A stretch of 16,121 nt of DNA from Acanthaster planci (lineage: Eukaryota; Echinodermata; Asteroidea; Valvatida; Acanthasteridae), in contig NW_019091439.1 in assembly GCF_001949145.1 (NCBI RefSeq), forward strand, positions 62,188 through 78,308, written 5' to 3'. Below are positions 9,787 to 16,121 of this stretch, piece after piece (within the stretch, counting starts at the first letter, position 1; every line of letters begins with the position of its first letter). A program made the translations under genes and the position numbers. The notes under the pieces were generated by a model, which worked only from the letters and a program-made list of their open reading frames with translations, had not been told where the DNA came from and searched no databases.

Positions 9787-10074
9787 TGTACACTCTACTG
9801 GGCCGCCTCACATCATTTGCTCATGCAGCCCCTTGTAATTGTGATCTGGGTCACGCATGCTGAACCCTGACTGCGACTTGAAGAATTGCTCATAGGCCTA
9901 TCGCTATACTATGCATCAAACCGCTGGCTAGCACCCAAGACTCGCGTGCTGGGGGCCAGCTAGGTGGAAAAAAGAGAAATATGGTCTCGGGGTGTTGCTT
10001 CACTTTTTTATGGAGCTGTCGCAGTGAATAAAATGCGATACGATCAGCCTACCGCGTGTGTTTTATTCTGACCA
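9787..10074 (+). mobile_element. Possible solo LTR (288 bp)
   Basis: Begins TGTACACTCTACTGGG and ends TTTTATTCTGACCA, giving TG...CA ends. It is flanked by TACA on both sides (9783-9786 and 10075-10078), a possible 4-bp target duplication. An AATAAA signal at about 10027-10032 lies near the 3' end and a CTATAC TATA-like word occurs upstream near 9904, the order expected in an LTR. No second LTR, primer-binding site or polypurine tract was seen. The short duplication could be chance because TACATGTA words are common here. Confidence 0.28.
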
Positions 10075-10083
10075 TACATGTAG

Positions 10084-10353
10084 ATCTTCTGTTCACTATT
10101 GCCTGCGGTAGATGTCATCACCCTACCTGCAGACCCATCGAGACCTCCGATGTCTGAAATTTCGTCATCGGAGGTACTCAGGCATGTAACAATCAACAGC
10201 GATCTCCGGACAGGCCCCCCTCTATCTCTTACCGTTGATCACGCCATTCAATTCAGTATCCACACCTCGAGCACATTTCATCTAATAATTCCCGACTCTC
10301 CATATATTCTTCCGCTTGGCCTGGCCACGCCCCACATTGCTTTCTGGACATGA
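10084..10353 (+). pseudogene. Possible Ty3/gypsy-type aspartic protease C-terminal remnant
   Basis: An open frame bounded by stops (TAG at 10081, TGA at 10351) encodes DVITLPADPSRPP, then TGPPLSLTVDHAIQFSI and a tail SPYILPLGLATPHIAFW. The spacing of an ITLP-type segment, a TGPLSL-type strand, a DSP-like turn, an LGL motif and PHIAFW resembles the end of gypsy-type proteases, which close with VLGLPWL, then NPHIDW. The catalytic D(S/T)G would lie upstream and was not found, and the WL of the motif is missing. At best this is a dead fragment; a chance open frame is the alternative. Confidence 0.3.
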
Positions 10354-10854
10354 GTTCTTCTGTAGTGGGCGTGTCCTAAGTGTATATACTGTGACTGTTA
10401 CGAGGTCTGACAAAAGTGTGCCTACTGTCGGCGCTCATTTTCATTAACAGTTTACCACGGTTACCTTTTCCAATTGCGCCCTACGTAATCAAAACGCAAA
10501 GGCGGGCTTAGCAAGTATCTGTTGATTTCACCATTTATCCACTTGTGATCTCTATTCCAGCAAGAAAATGGAAATGCTTCAATGTAGGACAAAAGTAGTT
10601 ATGGAGCTGTCTTCCATCTTAGGACGTTCCTTACCTGCAGTTTTTCTATTCTTCCAATGCATATGGAATGATCTTAATTCCTCATGAATGTAATGATATG
10701 TCCGTAGTCCTTCAACGTTAAGGATACAAATGGCCATGTCGTACTTAGTACAATGTAACAGGGCTCAATATTCTTTTCTTATAATGAATACTTCAGCTTC
10801 TGTTTACATGTGGGCCAGCTTTCCTACTCAATCACCTCCAGTGGTGGACCTTCA

Positions 10855-10933
10855 CCTGATGCATAATCAAATCTTTTCAGCGAATTGTAATAGGCACATG
10901 GGAAATTTGCATATGTAGGCTGGGCAGGGGTAA
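10855..10933 (-). repeat. Right arm of 79-nt inverted repeat
   Basis: Reads toward the outside as CATGGGAAATTTGCATATG, then TAGGCTGGGCAGGGGTAA. It pairs with 8671-8749 at about 87% identity over the same length. The TTAA-bounded sequence that lies outside the left arm is absent here, so this may be a truncated inverted copy of one repeat family rather than a true transposon terminus. Outer flanks (TTCAC on the left, GTATC on the right) show no clear target duplication. Confidence 0.8.
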
Positions 10934-11586
10934 GTATCACTAGTAGACCCGACCCACACTAATGTGGGGGTGGAAATTTTGTGGTGTTACATATGTTTCT
11001 TTTGCGGTATTGTATCACTCATCGGTGGAGTGCTGAAGCACTTTTGTCCCTGGTGGTAATCCGCTCGCACTGAATGCCACAAACAGTGGTATAATCTTTC
11101 AAAACAATGATGTATTTCCTCCACTATTGACAACTGAAAAAATGTTGGCAATTCCCAGTGGCTCAGTCTTTTGTTCTGAGTACGGTCTTTTGTTACAAGG
11201 CCCGGCTCTTTTGTCCAATTTTGGGCACCCTGGCTATGCGTACAAAATTAAAAGGTACTTGAAACTGGGTTCCCCAGCAACATATGGTTAAGGGCAGTTC
11301 CGTGCAAAAGTTGAAATTGGTCAAGTTTCAAAGTTATTGGTTAATGAATTAAAAACATGAATAAATTTAAAAAAATTTTAAAAATGTTGTGGAAATTGTA
11401 AGTAGAACTCATTACCACTAATGCCCCAATGATTTGAAAAACTTCGCTTGTTTATGAATTCTGAATAAAAAATAAGGTTATAAACAATAAGACCGATTTC
11501 CACTTTTATGTGAAATTGCACTTAGCAAGATGAAAACCTCGGGAAAGTGAATTTGACCTTGTACATCACTGTGGACTTCTTTGTAG

Positions 11587-11833
11587 GTTCAGGAAGCGGT
11601 TGCCAACTGTCTGCCTCCTCTGGTACCTGCTATCAAATCTGATGCACCAGCAATTGTCAAAACTCTCCTAACATTGCTATTGGAATCAGAGAACTATGGG
11701 GAGAGGAAGGGAGCTGCTTATGGACTGGCTGGACTTGTCAAAGGTCTTGGAATACTGTCTCTGAAACAGCTGGATATCATGTCCACGCTGCAGGAGGCCA
11801 TACAAGATAAGAAGAATTTCAGACGAAGAGAGG
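11587..11833 (+). CDS. GCN1: GCN1 internal exon f (eEF3-like HEAT region)
   Basis: Encodes VQEAVANCLPPLVPAIKS, then LLLESENYGERKGAAYGLAG and LVKGLGILSLKQLDIM, ending AIQDKKNFRRREG. YxERKGAAYGLAGLVKGLGILSLKQ and the basic KKNFRRREG loop are diagnostic for GCN1; the second half belongs to the eEF3-like HEAT region. Acceptor CTTTGTAG|GTT is in phase 0. The donor is GAGG|GTAAGC at 11834, leaving one base (phase 1) that joins GA of the next exon to make glycine. The frame runs open for about 65 codons past the donor through a microsatellite, which is not coding. At 247 bases it is the longest exon in the window. Confidence 0.94.
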
Positions 11834-11872
11834 GTAAGCTTATTAGCTGTTTCGGCATGTTTTTGTTAAAAT

Positions 11873-11930
11873 TTCTTCTTCTTTTTCTTCTGCTGCTGCT
11901 GCAGCTGCTGCTGACGACGACGACGACGAC
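11873..11930. repeat. Compound microsatellite: CTT tract, (CTG)n with one CAG, (ACG)n
   Basis: A pyrimidine tract rich in CTT leads into four CTG units, a CAG, three CTG units and six ACG units (11890-11930). It starts about 40 bases after the exon f donor. The CTG/CAG part can pair with itself (CTGCTGCAGCTGCTG is near-palindromic). Confidence 0.9.
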
Positions 11931-12086
11931 ATCATCAAGTGATTTATTATTGATTTTTTTCTATTCATTTCAGCCCATTGACTTTGTACACATTTTCAAG
12001 CCACCATTTGGGCAATTATCAGAGGTTTGATCAACATCATAGTTACACGCAACAAAGACCCCCATGAAAGAATTTTCCTAAAGTTA

Positions 12087-12108
12087 TGACGTCATGATGA
12101 CTTCATCA
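12087..12108. promoter_or_regulatory. CRE/ATF-like palindrome with adjacent TGATGA/TCATCA dyad
   Basis: TGACGTCA, the full CREB/ATF consensus palindrome, sits at 12087-12094. It is immediately followed by TGATGA-CT-TCATCA (12095-12108), a second perfect dyad. Such sites bind bZIP dimers in animals. Here it is deep in an intron with no other sign of an enhancer; an 8-base palindrome may occur by chance in a window this size. Confidence 0.3.
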
Positions 12109-12135
12109 CCAAACAGAAAGTTCCGAAACAGCTCA

Positions 12136-12153
12136 GTGGTTGTTCACAACCAC
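12136..12153. repeat. Short perfect hairpin
   Basis: GTGGTTGT-TC-ACAACCAC: an 8-bp perfect stem with a 2-base centre. No function is evident. Confidence 0.5.
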
Positions 12154-12638
12154 GTTCCTCTAGTTTACATTAGAGTTTGCACTAATGATTCACATGTTAT
12201 TATACAAGTGTTGACTGGTTCAACTTGTTTGGGAACCTGTTGTGTAATTTATATTCCTGTGATGGCGAAGCTAGGGAAAACAAAATGCCCTGCTGATCAC
12301 TTAAGGGAGGCTAGTTTTACTGCACTGCAAGGCAGCAGTTAGTTTGTCATAACTCCTCTCCCATAATTTTCTGCAATTTTAAAGATATCAACCAAACTAT
12401 GGATTTGCACTGGTGTACTTCACTTTCAATGTCAGAAAGAAACAAAAAGTCACTTCTACATTGCCAAAACATCCCCTTGATGAAAATGTTTCCACCTAAT
12501 CCAACTTTAACAAACATAATGCACACGAGCACATGCACACACAAGTAGATATGGAACTGTATTTGCTAATGTGCTTTTAAGAACCAGGCAGCCGTTGTAT
12601 AATACTTTATGCGCTGAACTTGTTTTGCTTTGCAAAAC

Positions 12639-12779
12639 TTATTTCAAAATAACAAATACATGATGTGCTCTCAGCCATTCAAGAGACAGAATTTGAGGGT
12701 GAAGTGCCATAAACTCAATGATTCCATCATAGCCCATACTGTGAACGTTGATGATGGAGACGGCATCTTTCACAGTCAT
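12639..12779 (-). other. Small unassigned minus-strand open frame (46 codons)
   Basis: Starts ATG on the minus strand and reads MTVKDAVSIINVHSMGYDGI, then IEFMALHPQILSLEWL, ending FVILK and TAA. It has a protein-like mix of residues and no stop, and lies just beyond the 3' end of the LINE coding relic on the same strand. I recognise no family. It could be part of the LINE tail, a captured exon of another gene, or chance. Confidence 0.25.
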
Positions 12780-12799
12780 CTTTGTATTACTAGATAGAA

Positions 12800-13015
12800 G
12801 TGGAGCAGCCTTTGCGTATGACAGTGCGCCAATGAGTACAATTCGCAGCAGTGATTCTCAGGTTGCAGGTGGGATCCTGAAAGCGGAAAGGCCGCATTTC
12901 AGGACATCCTTGTAACATAATCTAGGGCTGCCGCAGGGGCCAGGAGCATTGGCAAGTTCCCCATACAGGACGTCCTTAGGGATTCAACCGTCTTCCTTCC
13001 AATTTACGTGCCCAA
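12800..13015 (-). pseudogene. LINE C-terminal remnant after the internal deletion
   Basis: Scattered over more than one frame are a KDVLYGELANAPGP block, a CYKDVLKCGLSAF block and NCTHWRTVIRKGCS. Their order matches the post-RT tail of LINEs of this type, which reads roughly KDxLYGEL, GRPxLRYKDVCKRDL and WR. It abuts the VDSELN segment directly, showing the deletion point at about 13010-13020. Confidence 0.7.
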
Positions 13016-13507
13016 CCCAGTGAAGGAGTTTAGTTCAGAGTCGACGGAATTCACGTTGGAGATGATAGAATGGAGGTATGGGAACTCGTCCATGACATTC
13101 AGGCAGGCTCCCCTGATGGAGATTGAGGGGGAGTGAGGGAGGACAACTGTCTTGCCGAAGCTGATCTGCATGCCAAAATGTGAGTGAGTGTTGGCAAAGG
13201 GAGACACACAAGGATTGGAGATCAGCTTCACTGTGGACAACAAGCGCAGCGCAGCATACCTTAGCTCATGGATGACGATGCATCTGACTTTGGTCCTGGC
13301 ATGAAGACGGGCGAGGTTGAACAACTTTCCTGAACTGCAAATGTGAAGCAGTATAGCAGACGGTTCAGGGAAGGCATGTTGGAGGAGAGCTGATAAGAAA
13401 ATCCCAAACAAGGTGGGAGCAAGCACATCACCTTGTGTGACGCCGCATAAGATGGGGAACTTCCCTGACTTGGACTGTGACTTGCATGTTGTCATGGAAT
13501 GCCACAA
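13004..13507 (-). pseudogene. LINE RT relic: motif B to thumb, catalytic DD lost
   Basis: Third frame: GKFPILCGVTQGDVLAPTLF is RT motif B, followed by GKLFNLARLHARTKVR. Where the family has (F/Y)ADDAA, this copy reads LRYAALRLL: about 4 bases are missing at the two catalytic aspartates (near 13242-13258). The shifted frame then keeps the family-like AALVVHSEADLQSL for a short way before another shift restores HFGMQISFGKTVVLP. The frame ends soon after a YLHSIISN/VDSELN segment. The enzyme cannot be active. Confidence 0.85.
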
Positions 13508-13735
13508 GGATGGACAACAGTGTGTCTGGGCAGCCCAGGCACTTCAAGATGGAGAACAAGCCTGACCGACTAACACAGTCAAAGGCCTTTGTCAAATCGA
13601 TAAAGATGACGTGAAGTGGTGTATTATTGTTCAATACACTTTCCTGCAACTACCTGAGAGAGAAGACCATATCGATGGTTGAGTGGGATGTGTGAAATCC
13701 GCATTGGCTCTGAGGAAGGACTCTATCAGCGATGA
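13428..13735 (-). pseudogene. LINE RT relic: motif A segment
   Basis: In the second frame, similarity resumes with a QCGF-type block and STIDMVFSLR, then a TAG that stands where family members have glutamine, and TPLHVIFIDLTKAFDCVSRS. IDLTKAFD carries RT motif A with one catalytic aspartate intact. It ends in a frameshift near 13465, before motif B. The raw open frame begins at 13649. Confidence 0.83.
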
Positions 13736-14485
13736 GAAAATGTTGCCAGCCATACTCAGCAGAGAAACATCTCTGTATTTGTTACAGTCTTGTCTGCTAC
13801 CTTTGTTTCTATACAGGGTGATTATTTTTGCATCCCTCAGGTCTTGTGGAAGGCAGCACTGGAGCCAGCTGAGCCAGAATACCTTAAGCTCAGCTGTTAG
13901 AGCAGTGCCGCCACACTTTAGGATTTCGAGAGAGATACCATCTGGACCAGGGGACTTATTGATTTTAAGATCGCTGATAGCACGTTCCACTGCATGCAGG
14001 CGTATATTGCTATCAAGCTCATGCAGGACAGGTAGCTGTGGCAGAGAAGTTAGGGCATCTGAGCTCATTTCAACATCAGTACCATAGAGTGTGCTGTAGT
14101 GCTCTGCCGAGTAGTCAAGCTGTGCTGAAGGGTCAGTAAGGGCAACCCCAGAAAATGAGAGCAGAGGAGCACTTTTCTTTGGGGCAGGACTGATGACCTC
14201 CTTAATACTGTTGTATAAGCCACAAAGATCACCAGAGTTGGTGCAGTGTTGGATGTGGGATCTGAGACCGGACTAATGATAGTAGAGGGCAGCACAAACA
14301 AGCCGTTGAACATTGCACTTTGTAGCACGAAGCACAGCTAATGTAGAGAAGGTATGTGACTTGACGACTTGAAGTCTTGCTGCTCTCTTGGCCTCTTTAG
14401 CTGGGAGCAGAATGTCAACGCTGTTGCGAAACCAGTCAGGCTGCACTTGTGTATGCCGGCCAAAGATGGTGAGAGCACAGTCTGA
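13631..14485 (-). pseudogene. LINE reverse transcriptase relic: pre-RT and fingers
   Basis: One reading frame runs from 14485 down to 13634 with a single internal TAG (14273-14275). It encodes QPDWFRNSVDILLPAKEAKR, a DLCGLYNSIKEVI linker, then the classic RT finger pattern INKSPGPDGISLEILKCGG, LPQDLRDAKIITLYRNKGSR and CNKYRDVSLLSMAGNIF. The NK(S/A)PGPDG, LP..(L/W)(R/K)DA and NYRGISLLS motifs are standard for non-LTR retrotransposons; the usual NYRGI is altered to KYRDV. Family similarity (residues after RT fingers lead into a SQCGFR-like block) is lost at about 13735 by a frameshift. Confidence 0.85.
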
Positions 14486-14901
14486 CTACTGACCAGAATC
14501 TGGACTATGCAGGACCAGTCTCATCAGGTGTAGGCGATAAAGGAAAATGCCCAGTTACTGTGTTCTACTGCAAGGAGGCACTGCAGGTGTCTTGGTGGTG
14601 GAGAGGCTATGTACATGTACTGGCAGAGGGAGACTTACGCTCTCAGCTCTCCTTTTCACCCCAAAAGGGGCTAGCCAGCAGCAGCAGCTGAAGGTAGAAA
14701 GCGGAGTGTGCAGTACCAACTACTACTGCACTAGGCACATCACAACACCCAGTGGTGAGACCACTATCACACATTTCCTCATCTAGTTTGTTCCATATGT
14801 CTTTGTCCTTGTTGTGAAGCACAATCAAACAGTCAGTGGATTTGAACTTCTTATCTTTCAAATTAAACTCTTACAATAGACTCTTACACTTATCACAACA
14901 G

Positions 14902-15023
14902 GAGCTCTGTTTGCCTTTGAGATGCTGTGCACCATGTTGGGACGTCTGTTTGAACCTTATGTGGTCCACGTTCTTCCTCATCTCCTACTGTGCTTTGGGG
15001 ATGGTAATCAGTATGTCAGAGAG
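14902..15023 (+). CDS. GCN1: GCN1 internal exon g (eEF3-like HEAT region)
   Basis: GA completes the split glycine codon, then [20 protein letters not shown] and [20 protein letters not shown]. This is among the best-conserved HEAT repeats of GCN1 and matches the vertebrate protein nearly residue for residue. Acceptor TATCACAACAG lacks a strong pyrimidine tract right at the AG but is preceded by CTCTTACACTTATC. Donor GAG|GTAAGC is strong. It enters in phase 1 and exits in phase 0. It sits at the far side of the 3-kb LINE-bearing intron from exon f. Confidence 0.94.
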
Positions 15024-15236
15024 GTAAGCTAGTCTGTTTGAACAAAATGTGATTATTTTCTTCACATTCTACGGAGTTTCTGGACTTGTGATCAACATGT
15101 CACAAAGGAGAGTAAGCTCATATAAGTTTGAGTGGACCAAGTAAGCATCTCATTTATTTAACAATGCCGTATAACATAAACTTTACTATTAACATTAACT
15201 GTATAAGGTCTTACTTGATGGGTGTTTCTCATGCAG
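15024..15236 (+). other. GCN1 intron g-h (213 bp)
   Basis: Begins GTAAGC and ends GGTGTTTCTCATGCAG. No features seen inside. Confidence 0.88.
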
Positions 15237-15351
15237 GCAGCTGATTATACAGCCAAAGCTGTCATGAGTAAGCTAAGTGGACATGGTGTCAAGCTGGTAC
15301 TACCGTCACTACTAGCTGCACTAGAAGAAGATTCATGGAGGACTAAAACAG
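15237..15351 (+). CDS. GCN1: GCN1 internal exon h (eEF3-like HEAT region)
   Basis: Encodes [20 protein letters not shown], then [19 protein letters not shown]. [29 protein letters not shown] is a signature of the eEF3-like region; the split point after the first base of GGT (glycine) matches exon i. Acceptor CTCATGCAG|GCA is in phase 0; donor ACAG|GTACCT is in phase 1. The DYTAKAV helix differs from the vertebrate DDCAKAV only slightly. A minus-strand frame overlapping it (15245-15484) is a shadow. Confidence 0.94.
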
Positions 15352-15445
15352 GTACCTGCCCAAACAAATCTCGTTTTGCCATATTTTGAAGCAAAACTTG
15401 TAGGTTACTCTGACTTAAACCATCAAATTGTCTGTTGATCGCTAG
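15352..15445 (+). other. GCN1 intron h-i (94 bp)
   Basis: Shortest intron in the window, GTACCT to GTTGATCGCTAG. Confidence 0.88.
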
Positions 15446-15625
15446 GTTCTGTGGAGTTACTAGGAGCCATGGCATTCTGTGCACCTAAGCAGCTATCATC
15501 CTGCCTGCCAAGTATTGTACCCAAGCTCATGGAGGTACTGACAGATTCTCATAGTAAGGTGCAGAAATCTGGGGCTCAGGCTCTCAAACAAATTGGCTCT
15601 GTCATCAGGAATCCAGAAATTCAAG
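15446..15625 (+). CDS. GCN1: GCN1 internal exon i (eEF3-like HEAT region), last in window
   Basis: GT completes the glycine codon, then [40 protein letters not shown] and [15 protein letters not shown]. This corresponds to the vertebrate [21 protein letters not shown] ... SVIRNPEI block, at the heart of the eEF3-like HEAT region. It enters in phase 1 after ATCGCTAG and ends CAAG|GTAATG, leaving a G (phase 1) that fits an alanine codon, expected next in the family. The next exon lies beyond the window. Confidence 0.93.
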
Positions 15626-16121
15626 GTAATGAACTGAATAGCAATGGACTCTGCAGGACCTCTGCACAGTTATTCAGAATGCTAGGAGCTTCTGTTGAAA
15701 AGATACTTGGAATTTTAAAATCCAGTTCAGTTTCTAGTCATTTTGTAATTTTTGTAATCTTTTAGGTCAGATTGAAATGATCCAAATGATAGACCCAGAG
15801 CACCTTTTAACCACTTCATGCCGGGACATTTTTCATTGTTGATGATGCTGGGCCGGCATGACTTTCATTTTTTCCGTTTTCAAAATCCTTCAAAAATTCA
15901 TCATTTCATTTAGCGGTCGTTTATAGCCGCACGAAGTAATCTTTAGGCACTACTCTAAGTTGACAGGTGACCTTCATTGATGCCGGAGTATTTCAGCCAG
16001 GCCTGCAGCCTTGTAAACAGAGCCCAGATTGTGCAGTGTTGTATAACTGTCTTTTGTTTACGAACCTGGCTCAGTGCACTGCTGACCTCTTTTCAATAGG
16101 GGCCAGATTAGTGTGCAGCAG
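15626..16121 (+). other. GCN1 intron after exon i (partial)
   Basis: Starts GTAATG and has no acceptor followed by GCN1 sequence before the window ends. It holds the second copy of the TTAA-bounded repeat. Confidence 0.8.
15807..16026 (+). mobile_element. TTAA-bounded repeat end, copy 2 (piggyBac-like MITE candidate)
   Basis: TTAA at 15807-15810, then CCACTTCATGCCGGG, matching copy 1 at 14 of 15 bases. A subterminal inverted pair, TCATGCCGG at 15817 and CCGGCATGA near 15852-15860, could form a 9-bp stem. The shared GAGTATTTCAG ... GCCTTGTAAA-AGAGCCCA block lies at about 15986-16026. Beyond that the two copies diverge, though the element may continue past the window end. Same orientation as copy 1. 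Confidence 0.5.

Larger units (their letters stand above)
8750..10854. mobile_element. GC-rich block between the inverted arms; decayed composite mobile DNA
   Basis: About 2.1 kb, noticeably more GC-rich than the surrounding intron, framed by 79-nt inverted repeats. It contains a CTGTTACGAATAAAGAG site (8896-8912) resembling an LTR polyadenylation signal, open frames at 8910-9137 and 9064-9408 with no recognised family, a KKRKCK-type basic stretch encoded around 9341-9372, a solo-LTR candidate and a protease-like fragment. This mixture suggests nested, decayed elements rather than one intact transposon. No transposase or integrase was recognised. Confidence 0.45.
7955..11586 (+). other. GCN1 intron e-f (3,632 bp), loaded with repeats
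   Basis: Bounded by GTAAAC and GACTTCTTTGTAG. Bases 7955-8468 are AT-rich with nothing recognised. From 8469 to about 10933 the intron holds the TTAA-bounded repeat and an inverted-repeat-framed GC-rich block, annotated separately. Bases 10934-11586 hold no gene; three CTTTTGT words occur at 11168, 11187 and 11208, then AT-rich sequence runs to the acceptor. Confidence 0.85.
12800..14485 (-). mobile_element. Decayed, 5'-truncated LINE (non-LTR retrotransposon), antisense to GCN1
   Basis: Read on the minus strand, the order is a pre-RT region (ALTIFGRHTQVQPDWF), reverse transcriptase fingers and palm, then a C-terminal stretch (LYGELANAPGP at about 12933-12968; WRTVIRKGCS at about 12803-12832). 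The endonuclease that normally precedes RT is absent, so it is 5' truncated. About 100 or more residues between the VDSELN segment (about 13018-13038) and the C-terminal stretch are missing. At least three frameshifts and two stops break the frame. Gene-free intron DNA surrounds it, and the antisense position fits tolerance in a host intron. Confidence 0.85.
11834..14901 (+). other. GCN1 intron f-g (3,068 bp)
   Basis: Bounded by GTAAGC and ACTTATCACAACAG. Contents: a CTG/ACG microsatellite, a CRE-like palindrome and a nearby hairpin, then about 12154-12638 with nothing recognised, an antisense LINE relic (about 12800-14485), and 14486-14901, where no family was recognised. That last part has open frames at 14547-14786 (plus) and 14643-14861 (minus) without support. 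Confidence 0.85.

Noticed and set aside
11834-12030. Coding extension of exon f through the CTG/ACG repeat
   Set aside because: A consensus GTAAGC donor is at 11834 and the next exon supplies the exact expected GCN1 residues; the extension has no family match.
13683-14087. Plus-strand 134-codon open frame
   Set aside because: It is antisense to the LINE reverse transcriptase finger region, whose motifs are clear on the minus strand.
15245-15484. Minus-strand frame over exons h and i
   Set aside because: It spans an intron and both exons of GCN1 on the opposite strand; a shadow.
1-16121. tRNA, rRNA or small RNA genes
   Set aside because: No A/B-box pair with cloverleaf, no rRNA core and no snRNA/snoRNA pattern could be recognised by eye on either strand; a covariance-model scan would be needed to exclude them.
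1-16121. A previously undescribed multi-gene system
   Set aside because: The only intact coding content is one conserved host gene; everything else reads as intron sequence and decayed or unclassified repeats.

Overview
This is a stretch of intron-rich eukaryotic (animal) nuclear DNA. On the + strand it carries nine consecutive internal exons of GCN1, the ribosome-associated HEAT-repeat activator of the eIF2-alpha kinase GCN2. Every exon has a matching AG acceptor and GT donor, the phases join without a break, and together they give 1,639 coding bases (about 546 residues). That is roughly a fifth of a protein that is about 2,670 residues in human. The translated exons follow the order of vertebrate GCN1 closely, with no exon missing in between. 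Neither the start nor the end of the gene is present. The frequent TACATGTA-type motifs, the moderate AT-richness and a LINE family common in marine invertebrates suggest an invertebrate such as a lancelet or similar deuterostome; that is an inference, not a proof.

Layout. Bases 1-4018 hold no exon I can recognise and are probably the preceding intron. They contain a minisatellite (1-198), a TACATGT-rich patch (about 1080-1150), an 86-bp tandem duplication (2636-2788) and two neighbouring foldback repeats (2982-3142 and 3206-3474). GCN1 exons lie at 4019-4243, 4501-4628, 5784-5973, 6458-6694, 7760-7954, 11587-11833, 14902-15023, 15237-15351 and 15446-15625.

The two longest introns are packed with mobile-element debris. 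Intron 7955-11586 holds a TTAA-bounded repeat end (8469-8670), then a GC-rich block of about 2.2 kb framed by 79-nt inverted repeats (8671-8749 and 10855-10933). Inside that block are a possible solo LTR and a possible Ty3/gypsy-type protease remnant. Intron 11834-14901 holds a compound CTG/ACG microsatellite near its donor, a CRE-like palindrome, and a decayed, antisense LINE reverse transcriptase (about 12800-14485) with frameshifts, stops and an internal deletion. The last intron (15626 to the window end) contains a second copy of the TTAA-bounded repeat.

Only one working gene is visible. No operon, RNA gene, CRISPR array or novel multi-gene system is supported. The interesting material is the unclassified repeats in the introns and how the conserved exons have stayed intact among them.
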